This document shows positions 1 to 8,523 of a stretch of 64,000 bases of DNA, one piece after another (position 1 is the first letter of the stretch; every line of letters starts with the position of its first letter). The stretch is from Prevotella sp. Lineage in GTDB: Bacteria; Bacteroidota; Bacteroidia; Bacteroidales; Bacteroidaceae. The notes beneath the pieces were generated by a model. That model saw only the letters and a program-made list of their open reading frames with translations, searched no databases and was not told the DNA's origin. Position numbers and translations under genes: made by a program. The stretch is taken from the NCBI GenBank assembly GCA_017554385.1, contig JAFZIL010000048.1, forward strand, positions 1 to 64,000. The letters are read 5' to 3'.

Positions 1-5
1 AGGCC

Positions 6-56
6 GGGGTGGGGTCTGTAAATATCAGACAGCGAGGAATATACAGACCCCACCCC
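6..56 (-). terminator. 15-bp perfect inverted repeat downstream of GH115
   Basis: Positions 6-20 and 42-56 are perfect inverted copies (arms read GGGGTGGGGTCTGTA on the plus strand) around a 21-base loop. The hairpin lies just past the GH115 stop codon and probably ends or stabilises that transcript. No T run follows inside the window, so termination is an inference. Confidence 0.45.
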
Positions 57-58
57 TG

Positions 59-90
59 CCCCTCCCCTTGAAGGGAGGGGAGTGGCTGCG
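59..90. repeat. GC-rich hairpin, dispersed repeat copy 1
   Basis: CCCCTCCC (59-66) pairs with GGGAGGGG (73-80), followed by AGTGGCTGCG. Nearly the same string, GGGAGGGGGAGTGGCTACG, forms the right arm of the hairpin at 40199-40242, so this looks like a dispersed intergenic hairpin family with two copies here. Confidence 0.5.
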
Positions 91-127
91 CACAGAGTCC
101 TTCTCAGATTTCTCATGTTCGGACTTT

Positions 128-2701
128 TTAAAGTGGACTCATCTCTGGTCCCACGTAAGTGGGTTTGAGTCCACCCCAGTCAACAATGACGCGCTGCAAC
201 ATCTGGCCCGGATCCTTGGCAATGAAGCTGATGGTATGAGCAGCTTTGGTCTTGTCAACGGCAAAACGCAGGCGGCAGACGGCTCCATTACGCATCACCT
301 GATCCTTCCATGTGCGAGAGTACTCTTCAAACTTATTCTCGAACACCTGTGGCTGACCGTCATCCACGGCGATGGACACGACATTGCTCTTGCCTGCATA
401 GAGGGGCCAGAAGGGAACGGTGTAGACCGTCACCTCAACAGTATCGCGACTAACGGCAGGGAAGGAGTAGGTGGCTTGTCCGAGTTGCATGACCTGCCAG
501 TCATAGCCAATGCCACTGACGAGGCGGGCATCGCTGCTCTTATTGTCGTAGTTGGAGAGATCGAGCACGTAGCAACCTTGCAATGTTTCGTGTTTGGGCG
601 TGAGGTCAACAGGCAGCTCGTTGATGCCGTCATAACGCTTCACTTCAGGCTTCTTATAATACATCGTAGTGTTAGTGAAGCCCGTTGACAAAGCCATCAT
701 GCCACGCCATTTACCATTCAGTTGCTCGTTATAGCGGCGGTTCAGGGCATCAATACTGTCGTAGGCTTGCTCCATCTGGCGTGCTGCCCAGTTAGCCTCT
801 GCGAAAAGTCCCTGTGCGCCAAGTTCCTGATTCAGCTGTGCCATAAGGAACTTGCGGTTCATCTGACAAGCGCCTTGGACGGGAAACTGCAGCAACTCAT
901 AAAAAGCATCGGATGCGGACGAATTACCATAGAGAACATGCCCTGCACCTCGTATGTTCGTTGCCATTAATTCAACGGCATCGCTCAGACGCTGGTAGTC
1001 GGCCAGTCGCTGCTGTGCGTCACCATAGTTCTGGAACGAAAAATCCGTGGGTTTCAGTCCCGTGTGCTCCTTGTCGTCCCATTCGTATTCAAAGCCCATG
1101 AACTCCGGTTTGCGGCTCCATGCTAACCGGTAGTAGTCGTCGAGAATTGTCTGGAATTCCTTCTCATGTTCTTTTCCGAAAAGGCTGGCAAGCATCTCTG
1201 CCTGATGGCATTTGGTATTACTGATATTGAAAGTCCCAAAGTCCCATGCCATGTCCATGAATGTCTGAATGCCCAACTCCATAGGCTTGATATCGCCCAC
1301 GTTCAGCAACCAATAACGGTCGGCACCCGTGTCGTAGGCTTTCTTCAGTTCCTCATACATCAGCACGGGCGGTGTGGTGTTGAGCCACAAATAGTCGTGC
1401 GGCGCACCGAGATAGGAGAGATGATAATAGACACCTGCCCTACCCGACCGCCGTTGTTCCTCGGGATTGGAAACGCGCTTCAGATAGCCATAGTTATCAT
1501 CGACCCATACCAGCGTGATATCGTCGGGCACACGCAGACCGTTCTCGTAGATGTCCATTGTCTCCTTGTAGGGCACAAAGATCTGAGGAATTGTCCGCGG
1601 GTCGGGAGATGAGCTTGGAGAAGAGATTGGTGAGTAAGCCTTGTGCTTTACCAACAATTCGCGCTGGTCTTTGATGACCTGTTCGATGAGCGGCACACGC
1701 TCGTTCATCGGCAGGTTGCCGCGCAGTCCGGCATCATGCACGCCTCGCATAGCCACGGTGTAGATATTCTCGTATTGAGAGGCTTCGGCCAGGCGATCGT
1801 CCCATTTCTTCACGATGGTCTCGCGGTTGGTCTTGTAGTTCCAGTCACCATCTCGGTTCTGATCCCACTCGCTCTTGGCTGCATTATTCAGCAGCAGTGG
1901 CTCACAATGTGAGGTGGTGACGATGATGCCGAACGAGTCACAGACCACCTTGCTGTCCGGATGGGAGTAGAAAGCACCCGTACACGAATGCATGGCTGGA
2001 GCCAGCATGTTCGCCTTCAAACGTAACAGCAGTTCACAGACACGGGCATAGGTACGTGGGCCAATATCGCCCAACTCCTTTTCATAGTTCGTAGTGGCCC
2101 ATGGCTTCAATCCCCAATCCTCGTCGTTGATAAAGATTCCCCTGTACTTAACGCTGGGTGTCTTTGAGACATAATCGGCAGTGACATATACGCTGCTGCG
2201 TCGTTCTACGGGAACGTCGGCCCACCAGTACCAAGGCGACACTCCCATCTTCTCGGAGAGCGTGAAGAGCCCGTAGGCCGTTCCTCGGCGGTCACTGCCC
2301 ACGACAAAGAGCTGGTCACCGTCGGTCTTTATCAGGAACTGCTCCCATCCGCCACTGATGGTCCCGGCATCTACCCGTCCACCCTTCACAAGGCGATCAA
2401 CGTAAGGACTATGTCCCAACGTACCTATTATAATCTGAGCTGCCTTGGCATTGGCCGTGACAACAGGCTTCAAGCCCGTCACCCGCTCCACGTCTTCGGC
2501 AAAGAGCGCTACCGCCTTCCTTACGGCAACCGGTTCGCCCGCATCCACATAAATCGTGGCTACCCTGCTTTTGTCAAAGAGCGCGAAGCCACCCTTTGTC
2601 TCGCTCACAGTGAGCATCGTATCTGCTACCGACCGTTGTGCAACCAAGGTGAGTAGCAGAAGGATGCTCATTGAGAAAGCTCTATTCATCATTTTTTTCA
2701 T
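128..2701 (-). CDS. GH115 xylan alpha-1,2-glucuronidase
   Basis: Predicted to remove (4-O-methyl)glucuronic acid side chains from xylan, probably in the periplasm. Residues 1-26 form a Sec signal peptide without a lipobox. The rest reads as GH115: an N-terminal alpha/beta domain (about 30-180), then a catalytic region with the stretches FINDEDW (~190), VWVDDNYGY (~395) and VGDIKPMEL (~470), and a C-terminal beta-sandwich (~680-857). The length of 857 aa is normal for the family. Its ATG overlaps the TGA of the upstream GH43 gene (ATGA), so the two are translationally coupled and probably act together on decorated xylan. Family assignment is from recognised sequence; activity on a given xylan is inferred. 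Confidence 0.93.
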   Translation of the reverse strand: MKKMMNRAFSMSILLLLTLVAQRSVADTMLTVSETKGGFALFDKSRVATIYVDAGEPVAVRKAVALFAEDVERVTGLKPVVTANAKAAQIIIGTLGHSPYVDRLVKGGRVDAGTISGGWEQFLIKTDGDQLFVVGSDRRGTAYGLFTLSEKMGVSPWYWWADVPVERRSSVYVTADYVSKTPSVKYRGIFINDEDWGLKPWATTNYEKELGDIGPRTYARVCELLLRLKANMLAPAMHSCTGAFYSHPDSKVVCDSFGIIVTTSHCEPLLLNNAAKSEWDQNRDGDWNYKTNRETIVKKWDDRLAEASQYENIYTVAMRGVHDAGLRGNLPMNERVPLIEQVIKDQRELLVKHKAYSPISSPSSSPDPRTIPQIFVPYKETMDIYENGLRVPDDITLVWVDDNYGYLKRVSNPEEQRRSGRAGVYYHLSYLGAPHDYLWLNTTPPVLMYEELKKAYDTGADRYWLLNVGDIKPMELGIQTFMDMAWDFGTFNISNTKCHQAEMLASLFGKEHEKEFQTILDDYYRLAWSRKPEFMGFEYEWDDKEHTGLKPTDFSFQNYGDAQQRLADYQRLSDAVELMATNIRGAGHVLYGNSSASDAFYELLQFPVQGACQMNRKFLMAQLNQELGAQGLFAEANWAARQMEQAYDSIDALNRRYNEQLNGKWRGMMALSTGFTNTTMYYKKPEVKRYDGINELPVDLTPKHETLQGCYVLDLSNYDNKSSDARLVSGIGYDWQVMQLGQATYSFPAVSRDTVEVTVYTVPFWPLYAGKSNVVSIAVDDGQPQVFENKFEEYSRTWKDQVMRNGAVCRLRFAVDKTKAAHTISFIAKDPGQMLQRVIVDWGGLKPTYVGPEMSPL

Positions 2702-4341
2702 TCTACGGAATAGTCGAAGCGGTCAACGTCAATGTAGCCACCCGTCTTTTTCGTGGCATAGTTGAAGATAGCGAACTTCGAACCCATGAAGAAGCGACGG
2801 TAATCGAAGCGCATGCGATAGTCTTTGGTGCCAATCTGTTCCCACTTCTCACCGTCCATACTGTAGTAGAAGTTGGCAGCATCGTTGTGACCGGGCTGGA
2901 AGTCGCCGGTAATGCGCAGCCAGATAGTCTTTGACTTGGGGTAGAGCAAGGTGATGGCAATGCCCTTTACCATCTTCTCCTCAACGTTGGTCACGGCCTT
3001 TTCGCGTTCTGTGAGACTGACTACCTGCTCGCTCATCTCCAAGAAGAAGTTTTTGCCCACACGCTTCAGTGTCAGCACACCGCTGTCGCCATTAAAGGCA
3101 GCGAAGCCAGCGCAGTCACCGTCCTTCATGTGGGAATAGTCGATGCAGATGCTGCCCGAGCACGTGGGCCCTTCCATGCGCTGCGTCAACGTATTAGGAG
3201 CAAGGTAGAGGTTAGGCACCACGCGGCTGGTTTTCAGACGCAGGAAACCGGGACGCTCGGCAAGACTCCATGCGTTATCCACAGGATTGTGGTTCCACTG
3301 CCAACACTTCTTTAGTTTAGAATTGATAATTGAGAAGTCATCACTGCACACGATATGGGTCTCGGGCATGCCGCTACGATAGGGACGAACGGTGTCGGGC
3401 ACCTTTCCATTCTCATCGCCAAGCATGGGCCAGCCGTCAATCCAGCGAACGGGCGACAATGTAAGCACGCGCCCTACTCCACCGCGATCCTGGAACATGA
3501 TGCCGTACCAGTCGCCCTCCTCGGTGTCGACGATGGTGCCCTGTGCCAGATAGCTGAAGCCACCGAAGTCGCTCTCAAGGATGGTGTTCTTCTCCCACGT
3601 GCCGTTCAGATCCTTCGTTCGATAGCACACCTCACGACGATGACGGCCTGGAGCGAAGACATGGCTGATGAGCAGGGCGTAGTAGGTGCCGTTGTGCTTG
3701 ATGACACGGGTACCTTCCAGCAGTCCGCGCTCGTCTTCCTCGCGCTGGAAGTAGTGGCGCAGGCTACCTTCGACGACGCTTTTCAGATCGCGACTGAGCT
3801 GGCACATCTCGCCTGTTCCGAAGAACACGTAGGGCGTTCCGTCGTCGTCGAAGAACAGCGTGGCATCGTGGAAATGGCGCAAGCGCGAGTGGATGGTCCA
3901 CGGTCCTTCGGCTTTCGGAGCAGTGAAGATATAGGTGTCGCCCATTGAACCGGCCTCGTTAGGAGCGAGCAGTGCCCAGAACTTGCCGTCGTGGTATTTC
4001 AGCGACGTAGCCCACTGTCCGCGTCCATAAACGGTGCCCACGCCCTCACCCTTCTGCTGGTCGAGCGGCAGGGAGAAACTGAGATCATACTTCGGCGAGT
4101 CGGTCAGACGGTCGAAGATATAGCCGACGGTCTCCCAGTTCTTCAGGTCTTTCGATGCCATAACGGGAGCACCTGGCATAAGGTGCATCGTCGTGGAGAC
4201 CAGATAAAAGGTGTCGCCCACGCGGATGACGTCGGGATCGGGCACGTCGGCCCAGAGCATCGGGTTCTTGATCTGCGCAGCTACGCTGCTAAATGACAAC
4301 TGACAAATGATTAATGACAAACTCAGTAGTAAACGTTTCAT
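2698..4341 (-). CDS. GH43 beta-xylosidase / alpha-L-arabinofuranosidase
   Basis: A 547-aa secreted glycosidase that probably releases xylose or arabinose from xylo-oligosaccharides. The signal peptide starts MKRLLLSLSL and ends at VAAQ (~23); its core is encoded by heptad repeats. The five-bladed propeller has the GH43 signatures: ADVPDPDVIR (general base, ~35), ATLFFDDDGTPYVFFG (~155) and EGTRVIKHNGTYYALL (general acid, ~209). Residues ~350-547 are the usual C-terminal concanavalin-like domain. The ADVPDPDV...STTMH pattern suggests subfamily 12, not proven. The ATG at 4341 is preferred because a longer frame (to 4407) would run through a 9-bp tandem repeat in the leader. It overlaps GH115 by 4 bases. 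Confidence 0.92.
   Translation of the reverse strand: MKRLLLSLSLIICQLSFSSVAAQIKNPMLWADVPDPDVIRVGDTFYLVSTTMHLMPGAPVMASKDLKNWETVGYIFDRLTDSPKYDLSFSLPLDQQKGEGVGTVYGRGQWATSLKYHDGKFWALLAPNEAGSMGDTYIFTAPKAEGPWTIHSRLRHFHDATLFFDDDGTPYVFFGTGEMCQLSRDLKSVVEGSLRHYFQREEDERGLLEGTRVIKHNGTYYALLISHVFAPGRHRREVCYRTKDLNGTWEKNTILESDFGGFSYLAQGTIVDTEEGDWYGIMFQDRGGVGRVLTLSPVRWIDGWPMLGDENGKVPDTVRPYRSGMPETHIVCSDDFSIINSKLKKCWQWNHNPVDNAWSLAERPGFLRLKTSRVVPNLYLAPNTLTQRMEGPTCSGSICIDYSHMKDGDCAGFAAFNGDSGVLTLKRVGKNFFLEMSEQVVSLTEREKAVTNVEEKMVKGIAITLLYPKSKTIWLRITGDFQPGHNDAANFYYSMDGEKWEQIGTKDYRMRFDYRRFFMGSKFAIFNYATKKTGGYIDVDRFDYSVE
4291..4325. repeat. Heptad repeat inside GH43 signal-peptide codons
   Basis: Five 7-bp units in plus orientation: AAATGAC, AACTGAC, AAATGAT, TAATGAC, AAACTCA. 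On the coding strand they give the hydrophobic residues SLSLIICQLSF of the signal peptide. The same type of repeat encodes the signal core of the SusC at 31092-31126. Confidence 0.8.
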
Positions 4342-4360
4342 AATTATTGGGGTTTTTGAT

Positions 4361-4414
4361 GATAGGGCTAATGAGGCCAATAGGGCCAATGAGGCCAATG
4401 AGGCCAATAGGGCT
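4361..4414. repeat. 9-bp tandem repeat in the GH43 leader
   Basis: Six 9-bp units: GATAGGGCT, AATGAGGCC, AATAGGGCC, AATGAGGCC, AATGAGGCC, AATAGGGCT. They lie in the presumed 5' untranslated leader between the -7 box (4426-4433) and the GH43 start codon. Confidence 0.85.
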
Positions 4415-4425
4415 TATCGGTGGTG

Positions 4426-4433
4426 CAAAGGTA
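4426..4433 (-). promoter_or_regulatory. -7 box (TACCTTTG) for GH43-GH115
   Basis: A TAnnTTTG box on the minus strand, 85 bp upstream of the GH43 ATG. It immediately follows the terminator hairpin of the upstream gene. No -33 TTTG is seen at the normal spacing, and the PUL operator found at four other promoters is missing here. Confidence 0.5.
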
Positions 4434-4435
4434 GC

Positions 4436-4484
4436 AAAAACAATCGAGACGCAGCTAAAGGCTACGTCTCGATTTGTTTTGATG
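4436..4484 (-). terminator. Terminator of the 1252-aa gene
   Basis: AATCGAGACG (4442-4451) pairs with CGTCTCGATT (4465-4474). On the minus strand the stem is followed by GTTTTTG. It sits 40 bases past the stop codon at 4525. Confidence 0.7.
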
Positions 4485-4524
4485 ATGTTTCATCGTTGCA
4501 GGCGGGAGCCTACACCGATAATAA

Positions 4525-7500
4525 TTACTTCTTCACCACCTTTTCGGTGCTTACGGTACCGTCGGTCATGGTCTTCTTCATGAGAACCACACCCTGACGA
4601 GCGTGCGAGATGCGACGACCGTTGAGGTCGAAGAGCTCGATGGCGCGAACCTTATTAGGCGTAGCTTCGAGTGTCTCGATGCCGTCCTGAGCAGCCTTGG
4701 CATAGTCGAAGCCAGCAGCAGGAGCGGTGAGCACGATGCGAACCTCGTTGAAGAAGGTGTGAGAGCTGGAACCTGCGTTGACACCGATGGTCAGCTCACC
4801 GTCGGTTACCTCGATCTCATCGATCACAGCAGCCTGGTTGTCGTTACCAGCGAAGGGGAATGCCTGTCCGATACCCGGGATATACATTTCCTCACCCTGA
4901 TCGCTATCGCCTCTGTAGGGGCTCTGAGTCTCATTGAAGTCGGATGTTACGACGTAAGCATAGCTGTCAGCGAAGACACCAGCGTCGCCATTGTTACGCT
5001 CACCAAATGCGAATCTGACAGAGTAGACACCTGCGGGCAGGTCATAGATAGTCTGCTCAACGCGGTAGCTGCTGCCCCAAGTCTGGAACATGGCATCCTG
5101 AGCAATCTCAGAGTTACCCTTCCAAGCACCCCAACCAGGAGTCAAGCCAGGACGGTTGTAACCGTCGGGAGTAGTCCAACCAGGAACCGACTCGTCGGTG
5201 AAGTCAACGCCATCGCTCAGCTTATAGGTATTCGGGTTCTTCACGAATACGGTCATGTCGTAAGTAGGAGTAGTTTCCTCTAAGGTCTCCTCGTCGACAA
5301 CAGGCTCGAACGGGTCAACATCCTTATCTGCTATCTGAGCATAGAGACGCTGCTTGATAGCGGTCTTCAGAGCCTCAGCATAAATATCTTCGTCGTCGAG
5401 TGCGTTGTTAGCGACCTCGATAAGAGGATCGTCCTCACCACCCAGAGACTTCAGAGCCTCAGCACCAAGACGCAGACGCTCGATGAGCACAGCCACGCCA
5501 GTACCCTTGCCACCATTAGCATCCTCGGGAGCCGAGACACCCTCAGTGAAGAGCAGGCTGGTCTTATTGGCAATATCTTTCAGATCGGCGATAGCTGTGA
5601 TGAGCTGTGCATCGTCCTTCAGCACGTCGAAGCTGTAGTTCAGCTGCCACTGCTCGTTCTCCTCGTCGCCCAGATTCTCCCACTCAGAAGTACCATTGTA
5701 CTTGCCGACAATGCTCACAAGCTCTTGATAGAGTGCGGTCTTTGCAAACTTGTTAGAAGCGTTCTGGCGCACCACATCGATGGCCTTCTTAATCTGCGTA
5801 TCGTAAGAATCGCAGTTAGCACGGTGTGTACCCAGAGCCTCAACGGCAGCATTCAGTTCAGCCACGGCGTTGTCATAGGCCGAAGGCGAAGTGAACTTAG
5901 CGCCATCATACTTGGCGATAGTGCTGCTCAGGTTGTTGTATGCCTCACCCAGATAGCGTTCGTCGCTGTTTCCTTCGAGAGCAGACTTGGCAGCAGCCAG
6001 TGCCTCGTCAAGCTTCATCATATACTCAATACCTGCTTTGTTAGGCATGTACTTCATAGCTACGTTGGCAATGATCACCTCGTTGAAGCCCGGACGGTCC
6101 CAACGTACGATGAAGTTACCACTGGTCTCAGGAACAAAGTTGATAGAAGTCTTGGTAGAACCGCTTACGGCATTCTTACTACCATTCACATTTGGCTTAT
6201 TGTTGATAGTCTGTGTGAACACTTCCTCCTCGTCGGCAGTCAGCACCTTCAGGTCGAGAGTAGAACCATTATCCTTCCACATAGCGCTGTTGAACGAGAT
6301 GGTGTACTTCTTACCAGCCTCAAGTGCAATTTCGTAGCCGGGAACAGAACCATACTCGATATAACCCTCACGGAGATAGAAGCCCTTGGTGAAGTCGCCA
6401 CCGGCAGCGAAGTCAAACATACGAGCACCGCCACCATAGTTTGTACCGGCAGGACGCTCTGCGTCTTGATACATCACGTAGAATCCTTCGGGAATGTTAT
6501 CAGCAGCACAATCAGTAAAGTACTCAGCAGGAATCAGGTCCTTAGGCTGGTCGTTCGGGTCGTTGACGGTCTCACCGATGTTCACGGTGAACTCATATTC
6601 GCCAAAGATAGAATCGTCGAGACGCATCTCAGGATAGATCTTCGTCACCTTGACAGTGCACTCACCGTCGGACAGAGAACCGGCAGAAAGAGTCACCTCC
6701 TTGGCAAAGCCAGAAGCGGGGCTTACGGTCATGGCAGCACCGTTGGCAGTAGCCACGAGGGCAGCGCAGTCAACAACCTTGTCGAAGGTAAGGTTGAACG
6801 TAACGTTGTTAGGCAGGTTGAACGAGCCGTCCTCAGGATCGGCAACCATCACAGTAGGTGTAACAAAGGTGTAGGGATAGCCCTCGTTTTCCTCAATGCT
6901 CTGGTCATGGTCGGCAATGCCGGCGAAGTCGGCAACTGCTGTACCCTGGTTAGCACCCGAGGTGTAGATCAGGCCAATGCTGTTGGTGAAGGTCACCTCG
7001 ACCTGTGCATTATCATTCAGGGCATCCTCAAGGAAGATATAGAAGCGACCGTCGTCGAGACCCTCGATGGAAGCGATTTTCTTTTCAGCTCCATTAGCCT
7101 TTACGGTAGCGCAGCCCTCGAAGAACAGACGGCGAGCGCCGCTCTGCTTCACCAGTTCGGGAAGGTTGGTGTCGAAGCCGAAGTCGAGCAGCACAACATC
7201 GTTGCTGAACATGGCAGAAGTACCGGCCTTGTAAACCTCGAACTTGATGTTGTCGAAGTAGTAGTTGTTGGCTTCTGCAAACTCATTGAGGTTGAAAGCA
7301 ATAGACTGGAACTTCTTGCCATTGGGCTCGTTGTTCGTTTTGCCTTCAGCCTGGTCGGCAGTCACAGTACCTTCCATCGTGAAGTGCTGCCAGTCTTCGG
7401 TGAATTCCACGTCGCCCAGCATCTGATAGTGGATATAGTCACCCGGCTCTGCGTGTGCCTGTGTGCTGGCCTTTGCAGCAACGTCGGCACGATAGTCGAA

Positions 7501-8283
7501 CGATACGCGATACTTGGCATCGGGCAGCAGAACCTCGTTGAAGCGGAACCAGAACTGGTTGTCCCAAGGCTGAGAAGCCTTAGCGGTAGCAGCAACCATG
7601 ATACCACGGCTGTCATCAACACCCACACCGTCGGTAATCTCAGCGTTGGGCACAGGCATCGTGTCGTCAGGATAGATGCGGGCAAAGAAGCTGCTGTTGT
7701 CGTCGCCTTCCATGCTGCCGTTGTTGATCAGGTCGATCCAGCCCACGGTCTTCTTCTTACCAGTGGTCTCAACGGTCATGCTGAGAACGGTGACATCGGC
7801 CCAGTTGGCACCCTTGATGGCGTGCAGGTGGGCATAACCCTTGTCCTTCACCATCTGCTTCAGGTCGACGGTGTAGATGGTCTCGCCCTCTTCTTCGCCA
7901 GCCTGGCTGCTGAAATACTTGCCACTCCAACCGCCCTTCGTGTTGTCAATCAGGTGCGACTGAGACTCGTCCTCGTTCCACTGACCCTCGTCTACGTCGC
8001 GGTTGAAGAGGAAACGCGGGGTACCATCACTCACGATAACGGTAAGCTTCGTGTAGTTGGTCAGATCAGCATAGTTGATTACATTGCTGTCGCCATAAGG
8101 CAGTCCGGTAGCTTCGCCCAGAACCCAAACACACTCGGCTTCACCGGTGCTCGAAGCATCTAAGGTCCAGCCGTCCCATGAGCAGAAGGGAACCTCTTGC
8201 AGGGAGATTTCCTCAGCACTCACATTCATTGCACCCACTGCCATGAGCAGGAGGGCAAGAAACATTTGGTAAGTTTTTCTCAT
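4525..8283 (-). CDS. Giant secreted multi-module xylan-binding-type protein (1252 aa)
   Basis: No catalytic domain is recognised. Signal peptide 1-23, no lipobox. Module 1 (~25-165; motifs GLPYGDSN, PRFLFNRD, LHAIKGANWADVTV) recurs in the next gene. Residues ~178-352 (NGSMEGDDNSSFF, GVGVDDSRGI, FDYRADVAAK, YYFDNIKFEVY) resemble the CBM4-like modules inserted in Bacteroidota GH10 xylanases. An Ig-like domain follows (~480-565), a beta-sandwich (~600-745), FIVAR-like helical repeats (~750-990) and a final beta-sandwich (~1005-1195). The tail ends ELFDLNGRRIS...VVKK, a C-terminal pattern common in secreted Prevotella proteins. It has its own promoter with the shared PUL operator. Likely a surface glycan-binding or scaffold protein; the function is inferred from modules and context. 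Confidence 0.85.
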   Translation of the reverse strand: MRKTYQMFLALLLMAVGAMNVSAEEISLQEVPFCSWDGWTLDASSTGEAECVWVLGEATGLPYGDSNVINYADLTNYTKLTVIVSDGTPRFLFNRDVDEGQWNEDESQSHLIDNTKGGWSGKYFSSQAGEEEGETIYTVDLKQMVKDKGYAHLHAIKGANWADVTVLSMTVETTGKKKTVGWIDLINNGSMEGDDNSSFFARIYPDDTMPVPNAEITDGVGVDDSRGIMVAATAKASQPWDNQFWFRFNEVLLPDAKYRVSFDYRADVAAKASTQAHAEPGDYIHYQMLGDVEFTEDWQHFTMEGTVTADQAEGKTNNEPNGKKFQSIAFNLNEFAEANNYYFDNIKFEVYKAGTSAMFSNDVVLLDFGFDTNLPELVKQSGARRLFFEGCATVKANGAEKKIASIEGLDDGRFYIFLEDALNDNAQVEVTFTNSIGLIYTSGANQGTAVADFAGIADHDQSIEENEGYPYTFVTPTVMVADPEDGSFNLPNNVTFNLTFDKVVDCAALVATANGAAMTVSPASGFAKEVTLSAGSLSDGECTVKVTKIYPEMRLDDSIFGEYEFTVNIGETVNDPNDQPKDLIPAEYFTDCAADNIPEGFYVMYQDAERPAGTNYGGGARMFDFAAGGDFTKGFYLREGYIEYGSVPGYEIALEAGKKYTISFNSAMWKDNGSTLDLKVLTADEEEVFTQTINNKPNVNGSKNAVSGSTKTSINFVPETSGNFIVRWDRPGFNEVIIANVAMKYMPNKAGIEYMMKLDEALAAAKSALEGNSDERYLGEAYNNLSSTIAKYDGAKFTSPSAYDNAVAELNAAVEALGTHRANCDSYDTQIKKAIDVVRQNASNKFAKTALYQELVSIVGKYNGTSEWENLGDEENEQWQLNYSFDVLKDDAQLITAIADLKDIANKTSLLFTEGVSAPEDANGGKGTGVAVLIERLRLGAEALKSLGGEDDPLIEVANNALDDEDIYAEALKTAIKQRLYAQIADKDVDPFEPVVDEETLEETTPTYDMTVFVKNPNTYKLSDGVDFTDESVPGWTTPDGYNRPGLTPGWGAWKGNSEIAQDAMFQTWGSSYRVEQTIYDLPAGVYSVRFAFGERNNGDAGVFADSYAYVVTSDFNETQSPYRGDSDQGEEMYIPGIGQAFPFAGNDNQAAVIDEIEVTDGELTIGVNAGSSSHTFFNEVRIVLTAPAAGFDYAKAAQDGIETLEATPNKVRAIELFDLNGRRISHARQGVVLMKKTMTDGTVSTEKVVKK

Positions 8284-8345
8284 AAATGTTTTGTTTTTAG
8301 TTAATAAAAAAAGTATGTTATTACAATTCGTTTCGGATTCCGCTG

Positions 8346-8407
8346 CAAAGGTATGACTGTTCTACGAAAAACTCTTTATCTTATGTGCCATTGTGTTTTG
8401 TTTTCGT
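8346..8407 (-). promoter_or_regulatory. Promoter with PUL operator, 1252-aa gene
   Basis: The -7 box TACCTTTG is at 8346-8353. Upstream on the minus strand, ACAT (8383-8386), 6 bp and AAG (8374-8376) end 20 bp before the box. A weaker copy, ACGA-N6-AAC, lies 21 bp further up, to 8407. There is no -33 TTTG. The arrangement is identical at 12882, 33843 and 62398. Confidence 0.75.
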
Positions 8408-8450
8408 CAAAACGTTTTCTCAAACGGGTTTTATGCGTACAAATTGAAAA

Positions 8451-8507
8451 GCACCTGGTGCCACGCGGGCGCCAGGTGCCTGATAGTTGGGCGTAAACGT
8501 TACGCCC
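8451..8507 (-). terminator. Two-hairpin terminator of the 1436-aa gene
   Basis: The first hairpin is GGGCGTAA (8489-8496) with TTACGCCC (8500-8507). The second is GCACCTGG (8451-8458) with CCAGGTGC (8472-8479), which on the minus strand is followed by TTTTC. Both lie just past the stop codon at 8524. Confidence 0.75.
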
Positions 8508-8523
8508 TAAAGTAGGAGGGGGA

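Noticed and set aside
4342-4407. GH43 start at 4407 (MASLASLALLASLAL)
   Set aside because: The stretch is the translation of a 9-bp tandem repeat; MKRLLLSLSL at 4341 is a proper signal peptide start.
5725-8163. Long open frame (812 codons) on the plus strand opposite the 1252-aa gene; similar antisense frames at 9538-12048 and 41727-43178
   Set aside because: No signal peptide, no recognisable domain and Val/His/Leu-rich composition typical of the antisense of a real gene with biased codon use; the opposite strand carries clear modules and signal peptides.
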